Source: Chloromonas sp. AAM2 (lineage: Eukaryota > Chlorophyta > Chlorophyceae > Chlamydomonadales > Chlamydomonadaceae). Taken from it: 25,090 nucleotides of DNA. The notes beneath the pieces are model-generated. The model was not told where the DNA came from and did not search any database. It was given only the letters and a program-made list of their open reading frames with translations. The stretch covers positions 755-25,844 of the forward strand of contig QAXH01000638.1 in the NCBI GenBank assembly GCA_004335635.1. Direction: 5' to 3'. A program made the position numbers and the translations under genes. This document shows positions 1 through 10,772 of this stretch, piece by piece (position 1 is the first letter of the stretch; each line of letters opens with the position of its first letter).

Positions 1-656
1 CTGGTTGGCTTGAGGGGAGAGCCTGCCAGTGGCTGTAAGGGGTGTGCCAAATTCGGCCAAATTAGGCACTTTGCTTGTATAGTCTGCCCCCAACTTAATT
101 AGCTTATGAGTTCGTAAGAGTCCAGGTTCTGTGTGTGTGACGGTACGCCACAAACATTCACACAGAGTCACCTTGTCCCAGTATCGGCAGTCTCCGCTGT
201 GTACCGCCCCCGCTCAGTGCACAGATGACACCGACTCGACCCCCCTTCTACGCACATCAACCATTTTCAATATCCCACATGCAAAAAAAATGTTTGTCAG
301 TTCTGGGACAGTTTATAGAAACAACAATGGAACCAGTGCGGGAGCAGGGATACTGCGCAATATTTACAATCTCTTGCCACGTCCACAGTCCAATTCCCTG
401 AGGTCGTCACCTTATCCCTGTTGCCACACTGACTCCAGTGTTGTTTCTGGAAAACTGTTCCAGAACTGGCTGGTTTGTTTTTACTGTGCCTGTGACTATG
501 CTGCTTATATCCTGGATATGCTCATGTGAAGGCAAGGTTGGGTTGCAGTCAGTATTGGCATTTCCCAGTAGGTGTAGCAACAACCTTGGTGAAAATAGGT
601 CTTGTCTGACCAATGGTCTCAGACAAGGACCCATAGATCCTGCTTTATATCTGCAG
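1..656. other. 5' flank or intron of the ChAPs-like gene, no exon resolved
   Basis: This stretch precedes the first confident exon of the plus-strand gene. A GTAAGG that could be a donor lies at 35-40, but the frame that would join it in phase to the exon at 657 contains a TGA, so I did not use it. A reading frame is open from 438 into the exon at 657 and could be extra coding sequence, but its composition (Cys/Trp-rich, mixed) looks non-coding up to the CTGCAG at 651-656. Most probably this is an intron or the 5' part of the gene. Confidence 0.4.
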
Positions 657-3600
657 GGGCCCAGGGACGCTGAGTTCTACAACATGGCCTTGGAGGAGCT
701 AGCTGCCGTGGGCATGTCAGAGTTCCCAGATGAAATCCAGGCAGCTCGAGCGGACAATGCAAGGGCAGAGGCGCTGCGAGCAGAGGAGCAAGCAATGGAG
801 GCAGCACGGGCAAGGGAGGCTGCAGAACATGCTGCAAATCAAGCCAATGTATTATTGGCTGCCACAACTATCGTCGAGTCAGCAGAGCAATTGCGGGCGG
901 AGGCGGTGGCGGCGGAAGAACAGAAGCGGGCACAGCGGGCGCAGGCGCGGGCAACCGCAGCGGCAGCCGAGGCTAGGGCAGCAGCCCTAGCTGCCACACA
1001 AGGGTCCGACCAGGTCAAGCCTGAAGCAACACGTGCACAAGCGGCACTTGCTAAGGATGAAACAGACCATGGCGTAGCGACTGGCAATGGGAATGGGGTG
1101 GAGGGGAAAAGAGTGTCTGAAAAGGTGCCCCCTGATGGCCTGACTGCGGTGGCCAGTCTGCCTCCTGCTGCATCAGGCATGACGTCCCTGTGGAGTCTCA
1201 TGTTTGGGCAGCCCAAGTGAGTTTGGACTGGATTGTACGCGCATTGTCTGGGTTGTGACGTCACAGTTATTTCGTTGATCTCACCACTGGGAAATAGCCA
1301 GCAACATGCGCCATGCTGAGTGTTTAGATCATGCTGATTGGCTTTGCCATTGCGGCTGTTAGAGCCCACAAACTTGGATTGAATCGAGTGCTTGCTGTCA
1401 ATCATGTCAGCAGTGTGAACTGCACCACAGCAACATGTTTGCAACCACGACTTCGAATTCCCTGAATTCAGCGCTTGAATCCTCGAACTCAGTGCTAAAA
1501 GCAAGACAGCCAAGCCACTCCATCCGTTTACCAGTTTCCTGATTCAATTCTGTAGCGTGTGCATGCTTTTTGTACTGTCCACGCAGCATTGCATGCCGCT
1601 CTAAAAGTGCTGCCCCATGACTGTGTGTGTGTGCATGCGTGCGTGCGTGCGTGCCGGGATGCCTGTGTGCCGGGATGCGCGCACACACACATGCGCGCGC
1701 GTGTGTGTGGAACAGAATGCATATATCAATCGTGCATCTGAGCAAGAAGCACGTCTCCCATGACCACGACTTGACTGATGAAAACACGCCTGTCGAGTGT
1801 GGGGTTCATGATAGCAAGCGTGGCTGCTGCTGGTGTCCTGCACAGGTCCCAGGCATCCCGCAGTGAAGTCGACCAGCAGCAGCTGGTGCGCCTGCAGCAG
1901 TACGGGTCAGCCACGCTGCCTAGTAATTCCCCCCCCACCAAGTCACTGCCGTCCCTCAAGCCAGGGCCAGTGGCGGAGGCTACAGAGTCCCTGGCATCAC
2001 CTACACAAAGTCTGAGTGACGGCATGGTGGGTGGGACATGCAGGCGTGGGCAGCTGCCTGGCCTACACTGCTCACGGCCTGGCGTGCCTGTGACCCTGCC
2101 TGCACATCAGTGTTCACCCAGGAGTGCATGGCTGTTGACGCTCACAGCGCCTGGCAGCCAGGCACACACCAGCACAGTGCAGCCGTCTGGTCAGGACGCG
2201 CCGCTTGCCCGGGAACACCAGGGGGCACTGCAGTCGTCAACGCACCTTCCAGAGCCAAACCTGTGGCAGGCAGCGGAAGGCCCGGCACTTGGTCACCCGC
2301 TGGCCGCCGGAGAGCAGCATAATGGCCCAGGCGCCGCCCAGGTGATTCATTGTCAATCAGGGGGTGACGGCTTGCATGCACCCAGTTATCGGGCCACTTG
2401 GCAGGTCCCCCTGCTCTACACTTTGCTCATACTCTGTTTTGGGGTCTCGATAGGAAAGCAGTCGCTGTCATATCACCACACGTCGTCTTGTTAGTGAGTG
2501 ATCGGCCTGTTGTTCAGCCCGGGTGAACTGGCCATGCGTGCATACTGGTCATCGCACTTGTGCACAAAGAGGTGTACAGTGGCCCAAGTCTGCCACCCTG
2601 TGTTACACACACCTGTCTGCTTTGTGATGTACACGTGCCTTGTGATATACACCTACCTGTGCAGGCACGCAGACTGGCACATCGCCTCCTGCAGACACTT
2701 CTACGCCGCCCAACATCCCGCTCGTGTTCGCACCCAACCTGGCTGAACATTGAAGGAGCGTCAGCATGCAGTGGCAATGATCATCGCTCAGCCAGCAAGG
2801 GTAGCATACCCGCCTGCTTCCAGGGCGCACCACACGCCGTTCCTGGCCCCGTGTGTGAGGCACGGGAACAGTACGCCCCTGGCGTTTACTTCACAGATGG
2901 AGGGGACTCTGACAGCGGCAGCGAGGATGGTGACGAGGATGGCCACTGGGAACATGAAGGTGGGCAGATAGGACTTGGATGCCTCCGCATGTTCTGAATT
3001 GTCAGTCCTGCATCTGGTAGGAGTTGGTTTTGCAGACATTGCGTGCTCCTAAGCTCTGGGCATGATTTCAGGCTGGGCATGGTGTGGCGGAGTTGTGGTT
3101 TGGACCTAATTGTTCTGCTGCTAGTCAGTATCACATGCTGTGGCTCTTGTGGTGACGGCTGGAGCTGCAACAGTTGCAGTGCGTTGTCAACTTGGAAGCA
3201 TTTGGCGACTGTGTGCGCCTTGCGGCTCAGCTGCATCCGGCCCCCCTGCTCCCGCAGACTCCTACCACCGGCATCGCTCCCCGGGTGCAGTCCAGCAGCC
3301 GCACGTGGGCGGGGCAGTGCTCAGCAACCAGGAGGCGGACAGGGAGTTTGTGCTGCTGGGAGCAGCGGCGGCAGGGGAGGAGGAGCACCAGGCCAAGGCA
3401 AAGAGGCTGTGTGTCAGGTAGTAAGCAGCTGCAGGGGAAGGACAGGGGACACGTTTTGAGTGCCGGCAGACTAGGTATGGCTTAGAGACGCAGACTAGTC
3501 GTCTGGCAGAGAGTGTGGTGGCAAAGAATTTTGTGGAGATTTGCCAGCCATGGCAAGAGGGTATGCATGGGCGAATGCATGTTACCACATGGTCCAAACA

Positions 3601-5127
3601 TAGCAGTGGCTCGCTCTGTGGACATGCCCTGCTCTTACAAAGTGAATGTTGTTACCCACCACAAGGTCCAAACATGACAGTGGCTTGCCCACTCTCGTGC
3701 AACAATGATGTTGCATGCTCAACAGCATTCCACTCTCCTCGTGTGGCTCCACAGCCTGCCCGTCATGACCTTCACTGCAGGTGGCTTGATGAGCTGATCA
3801 TCGCCCTGTGGCACGACCTCCAGGCATACATGGAGTGGAAGGCCCAAGACACGGAGCTGCACAAGGCGGTGGGCAACACGCTGGCAGGGCTGGTGCTCGG
3901 CACGCCCTCGGATGCAACAGGGGCGCAGACCGCAGGTAAAGGGGAGACCAGGCCCAGGACGGGGGCCAGATGCCAGGAAAGAGCGCAGATGCCATACGGG
4001 CATGCAGGGAGGCAGCATGCCCCACACATTCTTGCAAGCATGGCTTCGTGCCGCGCAGAGTTGCAGGAGCTTCCTGTTTAGGCCTATGTTCAGAGTGCTT
4101 CAATCCACAACATTGCCGTTAGTTTGTGATCCTTTGTTTTATCAGCATCTGCAGCTGTTGCATGTCATCCAGCACGCGGAAAGTCGATTGTCTGCCTTGA
4201 TTGCGTTCCTTTTGGCCCAACACCCAGGGCCATCCAATCAGCAACATTGATTCAAGGCTTGGTTCATTGCCCTGACCTGTTTGAGTCATGCATGCAATCA
4301 TTTGTTTTCCTGCCATGATGTCGTGTTTCTCAGGCAGCACAGGGGACATGGAGACGGCCAGTGGGGTGGCCAGGCGCCAGTCCAGCCCGCCCCAGCTGCC
4401 GCCCGGCGACTGGATGCGCCGCGGCCTGCTGGCAGAGCGCCTGTACCACGATGCAGAGGCCCTGCAGGCCTACCGCTGCTGCCTGGCATCTGGGCCCTTC
4501 AACCTCATGGCCGCACATGCAGTCATGAGGCTGGCTGCGGAGGCGGCGGACACACGATTGGTAAGGGATAGACATGAATGAGCTGCGCTCAACATCGGAC
4601 ATTGCATTTGATGTTCTCGTTGGTATCCTTTGGCTTGTGGTCCTCTGCGCAGTGTTTTGTAATTTGTTGTCCCTGAACCAGGAAGGTCAACAGTGATACG
4701 TTGGCATGCTGACCTGCTGCAGAGATTGAACAACTGACCATTGCATGGCCGCAGCGTCGTCAAGAAGTAAGGCCTGCAAAGTTTGGGATGGCAGACATGC
4801 TGGCAGACATTTGCTACATGGCGGCGTGTCGCATTGAACATCTTGCCTTTGCTTGCCCTGCCCTTGCCACAGGCGCTGCAAGCCTGCATCAAGGCCTTGG
4901 GCTGGCATGCATCTCAGCTGGGCCCCGCAGGCCTGGTTGCCTTTGCGCCCACGGCAGCTACGTGCTGCGTGGGGCATGTGGCCTCGCTGATGCCCCCCCC
5001 TGACCTCCAGCAGCTCATAGATGAGCTGTTAGGGGCGGAGGAGGGTTACAATGCATGTGAGGCAGTGCGGAGTTGGCTCAAGGCCATGGTGGCAGCGCAC
5101 CGGTGGCAGCACACTTATCAGGCGTGA
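657..5127 (+). CDS. 3' part of a multi-exon gene with a ChAPs/TPR-like C-terminal domain
   Basis: Seven exons join in phase: 657-1216, 1846-2341, 2665-2959, 3180-3417, 3781-3935, 4334-4560 and 4873-5127 (TGA). All have GT donors and AG acceptors, and the total is 2226 nt, an exact multiple of three (741 residues). No start is claimed; the 5' end is probably outside the window. Residues about 1-190 are Ala/Glu/Arg-rich and should form a coiled coil. A low-complexity Pro/Ser/Gln region and an acidic Asp/Ser/Glu run (around 425-450) follow. The conserved part starts near 515: RWLDELIIALWHDLQAYMEW, then GDWMRRGLLAERL, an AYRCCL helix pair and an ALQACIKALGW helix. The motif order (DLxxYxxW, then EWxxxGxLAxRL, then EAxxAYxxCL) matches my memory of the C-terminal TPR region of ChAPs proteins (yeast Chs6/Bud7/Bch1, exomer cargo adaptors at the trans-Golgi). 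That is family knowledge plus inference. Another TPR-type helical repeat protein is the alternative. Confidence 0.6.
1617..1712. repeat. Alternating purine-pyrimidine microsatellite in an intron
   Basis: Mixed (TG)n, (GCGT)n and (CA)n tracts with two copies of the unit GTGCCGGGATGC lie inside the intron 1217-1845 of the ChAPs-like gene. The left GTGTGTGTGCATGC and right GCATG..CACACACA parts are partly self-complementary. Such tracts can adopt Z-DNA and are length-polymorphic; both points are general knowledge, not seen here. Confidence 0.8.
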
Positions 5128-5395
5128 CGTGTGATCACAATGCGAACGGAGGGCGATAACTGTATCAGCCCTGACTTGCTTCTCATCTCTGCTAGCGACT
5201 ACGCGAATTAGTGGTATCAAACCTAGTTGACAATGACGGATGATCGCAAGGCGTGTATTGCGAAGCTTGCCTGAGCATGCATGTGCCAACATATGGGATC
5301 TGAAAGGTTGCCACTATCCAGTGCCTCTTCAGCTGCTTGGATAAACCTGCCCCTTCTTCACTTTTCTCCCGCCCTTCAAGGGGCTTGTTTCGCCG
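5128..5395. other. 3' flank of the ChAPs-like gene
   Basis: No exon is supported here. I see no TGTAA polyadenylation signal in the first 270 nt after the stop, so either a variant signal is used or the 3' UTR is longer. Confidence 0.4.
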
Positions 5396-5891
5396 ATGAC
5401 AAGCGTTAGGTCAGCTGCACGTCGTAGCTCCAGTGGTGGGCCTGTTGACATGGTACCCATCAACAAGCATCATCAGGTCAGCAGCCCACCTGCCTTGAGC
5501 CAGAGTTATGGCTTTCTATGCCTGCAGGACGTCTGATTCCACAGCCACAGTGCTGTTCCTGACTCTACAGCCTAGCTGTCTGTGACAGTCCTGCTCTTCG
5601 ACCCCTGTTCCTGCCTGCCTTTTCCTAGCTCAGTCCTATTTTGACTTCAAAATGATTTATCATCACGAACGAAGCCAGCAGTGTGTCATTTCCAGCCCCA
5701 CCCACCATCCACGCACAGCTGGTCAGGGCGGGAGTGCACAGGGCGTGCTGTCATCCGCGGTGATACCATCAATCATTACAATGACACTTTCAACAGCGCT
5801 CAGCAGAGCGAAAGGATTATTTTTCACTCATTGCATGGTGGTTGAGGGTGACTACTCTGAGTTGAGCTGCTATTGGCTGCCAAGAGACTGA
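5396..5891 (+). CDS. Possible small two-exon gene, unrecognised
   Basis: ATG at 5396 opens a 27-codon exon (5396-5476) that ends in a good donor, CAG|GTCAGC, phase 0. It reads MTSVRSAARRSSSGG followed by PVDMVPINKHHQ, a Ser/Arg-rich start that looks coding. A phase-0 acceptor, CTAGCTCAG at 5625-5633, can join it to a frame open from 5634 to the TGA at 5889-5891, giving 112 residues in total. The second exon has uneven composition and may be chance. I recognise no domain. The gene would converge on the minus-strand exon at 6682. Only the first exon is moderately convincing. Confidence 0.25.
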
Positions 5892-6606
5892 GGGGCCAAG
5901 ACAAAGAAAAGGTGGTGGGCTATTACATTAATCTCGTAGTGGCGTGCCGCAACGAAAGTACCATGTGGTGGAAAATCCTTTTCAACCTCGCCATTGCATC
6001 CCCATCCAGGTCAGCAGTGTTGTCTACCTCAGCGTCAACTCTCCCGTTTGATAACAGCACCTGCGTGTGCCACCCAATGACAGCGGGTGGTCAAGTTTCC
6101 TTAAATTGAGCACAAGAAATTTTGACTGAAGCTTCTGGAGTGGTGTACTGCATGTCAACAAGATGCAGTCAGGACGCAGCACAGAATAGCTTGAACATGG
6201 CGCGTCAGTTTTCCTGCATGCCTGTCAGGCGGCCTGGCTGGCTGGTTGAGGGTAGCCAGGCAGCTGGCTGCAAGTGCTGCCATCTGTTCTTGTCCGGGCA
6301 TTCTGCCTCCTGGATACTGTTTGTGCATGAGTGGCAGCACAGCTTGTTGTTATGGCCTGCAAGCAAATCTCAGGTGATGAACAAGAAAGCTGCTGGATCT
6401 CTGTCCAAGGTTTGAGTTCTTGCATGCCATTCGTGTGCCACTGACCAGCCAGTCATGGGCACTTCTCGTGCCACGCACGGACTCTTTAATCTGTATGCTG
6501 GACTTGCATGCTTCGCAGTGCATCATGCCTGCCGACTGTTGTTGAATAGAGGCGCTCATATGGTCACATCCCGAACAAACTCTTGCTCGCAGTTTAACAA
6601 ACAACA
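5892..6606. other. Intergenic stretch without a supported gene
   Basis: Several short open frames exist on both strands (for example 6122-6415 plus) but none shows a family motif or a consistent splice pattern. It probably holds the 3' flanks of the converging transcripts on either side. Confidence 0.35.
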
Positions 6607-6648
6607 ATTCAAAAATCACTTTCAAAAATCAAATTCAAAAATCCCTGC
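6607..6648. repeat. Three copies of TTCAAAAATC
   Basis: Three near-tandem copies of TTCAAAAATC lie in an AT-rich patch just downstream (on the minus strand) of the stop codon at 6682. The patch differs in composition from its GC-richer surroundings. Confidence 0.6.
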
Positions 6649-6681
6649 TGTGTAGCTCGGATACATGCAATAGGAAACCGA

Positions 6682-9600
6682 TTACTTCACGAAGCTGCAG
6701 ATGAGGCAGCGCTCCCTGTCGTTCTTGAGGGCTTTCACCGCAGCCTCCCTGTCTGGGTATGCGCATTTGACCTCTGAGTATGCATTAAAACACTAAGGAG
6801 CTTCGCTCCCGAGGAGCGAAGCTCCTAAGCAGCGAAGCTCTCCCTCCCCCTTTTTCCTTCGGAGGGAGCTTGGGGGGTTACTTCGCTCCCTCCGAAGAGA
6901 AAAGGGTTGCTTCGCTCCCTCCGAAGGAAAAAGGGTTGCTTCGCAGGGAGAGAAGCTTCGCTCCTAAAGAAAAAAATTGAAGAGATTTCGTTTATTAATA
7001 AAATAATAGGTATATTTTGGATGAAAAAATTTATAGTAGCTGCTTAGTTTGGATTACTTTCCAGAAAGGCGAACTCAGTAGCCTCTCAGAGAGGAGTGGA
7101 CTTAGGCCAGGATTTCACTTATTCCTAAGAATAAAGAGTTCCGTTACTAAGGAGCTTCGCTCCCTGCTTCTCGCTTCGCAGGGGAGAGGTTAGCTCCTAA
7201 GTCTAATAAATAAAAAGAAAGCTGGATAAAAAGAAAGAGCCAGCTTAAAAAAACATTGAGAAACAAATTCAAATAAAAATGGTTTAGAATGTTAAATTCA
7301 TTCTATAAATTAAATAATGCCAAGAGCGAAACGTCAGGAATTTTTAATTGAAATGACATTTTTCAATAAAATTCTCTAGATGTTCTTTCTCTCCTTCCCC
7401 TTGCCAGATACCCCCTTCGAAGCATTTCTTATTCGTTGCTGAAGCTACTTACAAAGCTCAAGCTGAAACTGGTGAGGTTAAAGGTCACTACTTAAATGCT
7501 ACTGCTGGGACTGCTGAAGAAATGTTAAAAAGAGCTCAGTGTGCTAAGGAGTTAGGTGTACCAATCATTATGCATGACTATCTAACAGGTGGTTTTACAG
7601 CAAACACATCATTAGCTTATACTGTCGTGATCATGGTTTATTATTACACATTCACCGTGCAATGCACGCAGTAATTGGCCCGTGTCTGGTAAAGTCTGGT
7701 AAGATAATAAGTAATTGGCACAGCTTCCAATCAATGATGAATCAGCACCAGGCTCTGTACTGCATTCCAGTGGAGAATGGTCCACTCGATCTATGCCTCA
7801 TCTACAAACCGTTGCAATGCACAAAATGAAGCTATGCATCGTTCATCAGCCTGGCAATCAACAAGCTGCAAAAGAGAGCACCAGTAACAATGAAGAATCC
7901 GTGATGAAGATGCCCAACTGTTGCAATCCAGTTCAGCGTGATCATACACGGGCTGGAACCAACACTGATCAGCCAAACGTGCTGTGTAATGTGTGCACCA
8001 CAAACCTCAACTCGGCTACCTCATTGGCAGGCCGCCAAGTTGTGCTGTGGATGAAGGGCACATCAGGTCTCATGTCGGTCAGGAAATGAAACGCAAAAGA
8101 CGGGAAGACCTTCAACGGCGCAGCAACACGGAAACTAGTAGTGTGGCAATCCCCTTCACTAGTTGGTTGGACGGGTGGAGTCCCTCCCCTCGTGAGATGA
8201 GAGAAGCAGCGACGCAGCAAACGGCTACTGAGATCATTTCTGCTCAGTACTGGGATCAGATTGAATGATGAGATGGGATTAAATGTACGTGCATCGCGTC
8301 ACAAGCGTTACTCTCAGTCTGAAGTCACCTGCATCCCCCTCGCTACCAGTGTGCACACGCAGCATTTCGTGCAGCACCGCTGCCAGTTCAGCTGCCTCTT
8401 GTAGGGTCCAACGTCGCCACCAGGGGTTGCACCAGTGCAAGGCCCGGCACCTGCAGCACCGGTAGGAAGGGCATGTGCTGTGCAGGACCTGACAGAGAGA
8501 CATGTGACAGCAGCCTTGGGAGCAGCTACGGCCCGACAGCAACAGGACCTGGTGCTGACATCGGCACAGTATGCAGCAGTGCATTTCAGCACCAACAGAA
8601 GCGCTTACATCTGGCAGATGGCGTGTTGGAACGCAGCAGAAATAATGCGAGCTGTTCTTGAGATGAGGTATATGCAAGGCAGGTGGTGCAATGGACGCCA
8701 GCGGAGACCAGGCAGAGATGGGATGTACAGATGACAGGTTTTACTAGAAAAGCATTATTAGAGAAAGTGCTTTTTACAATTTGCGCCAATCATTGATATT
8801 TGCGTTGGACGTGCTTTCTGGTGTGCACTCCCTCCTTGTAATGCATGTGCAATTTAGGATGGGATGTACAAAGCATGTGCAAAGGATGTGCAAAGCATGT
8901 GCAAAGAAGATGGGATGTACAGATGACAGGAAATGGGTGATGACGGAATGCTGCCATGAGCCATGCTTGACTGCTGCTGCTTGATTAATAGTGCTGGCCT
9001 AAGAGACATGCTAACCAATTGACATGAGCATTGAAAACCGTGTGACGCTGGCGTTGATGCATGGCGGATGAGGTTGATGGGTTTATGCCAAGGGCTCCCG
9101 TCTCCTGAGTCTCCTGAGTCCAAACCTCCTCAACTTATTGATGCGCTGCTGAGTGCACAGGTCATGTGCATACCTGCAGGGCCGGGTCAGTCTCCAGTAA
9201 CCCACCAACAGCCTCCTCCTGTGGCGGTTCCAGTGCCAAACCCTGCTCCTCCGCAGGCGCTGCTGCTGCAGGTGCCATGGACGGTGCTGCATCTTCAGCT
9301 ACTTGTGCGGTCTGTGCCATTGGTGCTGCTTCTGCGGCCTCTACTTTCACTGCTGCCAATAGGACTGGTGCACCTGCTGCCTGCACTGTAATTGCTGTCG
9401 CTGTGACTGGCGTTGCCGCCGTAGAAACAGCACCTGGTGCTGCAGCCTCTTCCGCTGCTCCAGCTGCCGCTGCTACTGCTGGTTCTGCGGCCTCTGCAGT
9501 TGCGGCCGCTGTTGCTGCTGCCTCCGCTGTAACTGCTGCAGCAGTTCCTGCCTCAGCTGCTGCGGATGCAATTGCCTCAGCTACCAGGCCGCCTTCAGCT

Positions 9601-10577
9601 GCTGCTGCCGAAGCTGGAGCTGGCTCCACTGCTGGTAGTGGTGGTGGTGGGGCCACTGTCAGTCCAAGTGCCGCCAGCCAGGCTGGGGTCATGGCGGGCG
9701 TCGCCCTGCGCTTGCCCTTGGGGCTGGCACCGAGAATTTGTTCCATCTCCCCATCTGCCCCTCGTGCATTTTTGCCACCCTGGCTTGCATGTGGAGCAAA
9801 TGGCATATCTGGTTCTAGCCCCAGGTGCGAGTGCAGAGCCACACCCGCCATGCCCCCATCCAAGTTCTCTGCACTAGGCCTGGCACCAGCATCAGCACCA
9901 GCGGGGCTTGCATGTGGAATTGCTGCCTTGCGGCCGCGCTTGCGATCTGATGCTGCGGCTGGCACAGCTGGATGTCTAGGTGGCTTAGGGCTGCCGCGAG
10001 TTGCCCTGCCATTGCGCACTGGAGCGGCGGGTGCAGGGTGGAGGTCTTGAAGAGCTGTTGAAGTACGAGGAATAGCGCTAGCTCGTGTCACCCTGCGGGT
10101 GACAGCTGCAGGTGTTGTAGGCATGTCCGCATGGTCTGGTGAAGCCCGCTGGCTTATGCAAACATGCTTGGTTGCTGCAGGGACAGTTGTGCCAGCAGCC
10201 GTGGTAGTCAGTCGCGGCTTCTTGGGAGGAGGAGGAGGCATGCTCTCATCAGCCATGTAAGCTATGTCAGCGTCTGGTTGCTTGCTTCCTGCTTTAGCTC
10301 CAGACTTCACTGCCCAGCGCCAGATGTTAGCAAATGCTTGCATGCTCAGGCTCAGATGTATCTGAGCTGGGTGTTCCCGAGCAAATTGAGATCTGCCAAT
10401 GTTGTCCCAGCCGCAGTTAGCCCAGTTGCTGCGGCTGTTACTGCCACGCCATGCTTGCGGTAGTTCACGATTAATAGGCGACTGCTGCAGTGACAGTCGC
10501 GGCTTTGACAAATCGTCAAAGGTCGCAGGTGGTCTAGTAACGGTCAGCAGCCTGTTATCTGCTGTCCCAGCTGCTTC
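6682..10577 (-). CDS. Ala-rich basic, probably nuclear protein; last intron carries plastid DNA
   Basis: Three minus-strand exons join in phase: 10577-9174 (open frame just after a TAA), 8395-8329 and 6773-6682 (TAA). Donors are CAG|GTATGC and CAG|GTGACT. From the first in-frame ATG (10343) the protein would have 442 residues, but an upstream exon could extend it. [10 protein letters not shown] near residue 40 resembles a nuclear localisation signal. RKRGRK near 134 resembles an AT-hook core. About 125 Ala-rich residues follow, then [11 protein letters not shown]. The short C-terminal exons read [12 protein letters not shown] and [19 protein letters not shown], with a CxxC. I do not recognise the family. 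A DNA- or chromatin-associated role is inferred only from the basic motifs. The long exon is the firmer part; joining the two small exons rests on phase and coding look. Intron 2 (8328-6774) holds the plastid insertion. A 25-nt splice to a frame ending at 9083 was considered but is too short. Confidence 0.45.
6797..6825. repeat. Perfect 13-bp inverted repeat, plastid palindrome type
   Basis: GGAGCTTCGCTCC at 6797-6809 and its reverse complement at 6813-6825 are separated by 3 nt. Related copies occur around 6826-6966 and at 7150-7162, the latter preceded by the same ACTAA as the first copy. Confidence 0.9.
7426..7676 (+). pseudogene. rbcL: rbcL fragment (Rubisco large subunit), frameshifted
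   Basis: The translation aligns with residues about 218-301 (spinach numbering) of the Rubisco large subunit, including [21 protein letters not shown] and, after a frameshift, the active-site loop IHRAMHAVI (His294/Arg295/His298). The 251 nt equal 84 codons minus one base: a single T is missing near 7620, where GCT TAT TAC TGT became GCTTATACTGT. Neither end of the gene is present, so it cannot make Rubisco. The fragment is a nuclear copy and not the functional plastid gene. Confidence 0.95.
7677..8328. other. Right part of the minus-strand intron, no gene supported
   Basis: Open frames on the plus strand at 7715-8089 and 7993-8268 overlap in different frames and show no motif. The sequence directly right of rbcL repeats AGTAATTGGC (7670-7679 and 7711-7720) and GTCTGGTAA twice, like filler DNA at an end-joining junction. 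Confidence 0.35.
8716..8930. repeat. 23-bp direct repeat pair plus short tandem copies
   Basis: AGATGGGATGTACAGATGACAGG is exact at 8716-8738 and 8908-8930 by base-by-base reading (only its first 20 bases are needed to find it). A partial third copy (GATGGGATGTAC) lies near 8859, followed by tandem AAAGCATGTGC/AAAGGATGTGC units. The pair brackets the transposable-element fragment at 8761-8841. Confidence 0.8.
8761..8841 (-). mobile_element. Decayed transposable-element coding fragment, copy 1
   Basis: This matches 19411-19487 in the same orientation. Read on the minus strand it gives [16 protein letters not shown], a TGA stop, then LAQIVKS, parallel to the longer copy's YKEGVHSMKRVQRKHQ LL AQIAK. 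The substitution pattern keeps the peptide similar, so it is a former coding region. The in-frame stop shows this copy is dead. The preceding TTTTACTAG matches the edge of the neighbouring repeat segment at 19402-19410. Confidence 0.7.
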
Positions 10578-10772
10578 CAATTCTTAGCAGCGCGTGCAGG
10601 CCCTGTCTGCCTCTCTCCAAGCTAGGGTTTGAAATTGCAACGTAACGGATTTCCGTTAAGGGAACAGCTGATTTGATAGACCAGGCATCACTGTCTGCGG
10701 CTGCAGATCTGATTTATTACACAGCTCATGCCAAGTCTTATGAGAAACTGAGTAAGCCCATGCGCCCTCGGC
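10578..10772. promoter_or_regulatory. Short intergenic region between divergent genes
   Basis: It separates the minus-strand exon starting at 10577 from the plus-strand ATG at 10773. If the minus-strand gene starts at the ATG at 10343, the shared region is about 430 bp. A bidirectional promoter is inferred from layout only; I see no convincing TATA box. Confidence 0.3.

Larger units (their letters stand above)
6797..7676. mobile_element. Plastid-derived nuclear insertion (NUPT)
   Basis: The segment is AT-rich apart from clustered GGAGCTTCGCTCC-type palindromes and ends in a clear rbcL fragment. These palindromes are typical of intergenic DNA in volvocalean plastomes, and the rbcL codon usage (TTA Leu, GGT Gly) is plastid-like, unlike the flanks. 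It lies inside the predicted intron 6774-8328 of the minus-strand gene. Intergenic palindromic DNA is joined directly to rbcL codon ~218 at about 7425, so the insert is probably composite or rearranged. The left edge is uncertain by a few tens of bases. Confidence 0.85.

Noticed and set aside
8435..8734. Plus-strand frame with [20 protein letters not shown]
   Set aside because: It looks helical and has an acceptor-like GTGCAG, but no partner exons were found and it is antisense to the intron of the minus-strand gene.
9083..9149. Basic frame [20 protein letters not shown] as final exon of the minus-strand gene
   Set aside because: It needs a 25-nt intron, and its Arg richness comes from tandem CTCAGGAGA units.
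9166..10050. 294-codon Ala/Ser-rich frame on the plus strand
   Set aside because: It is the antisense shadow of the longer minus-strand frame, which is open further and has a more protein-like composition with basic motifs and a donor site.
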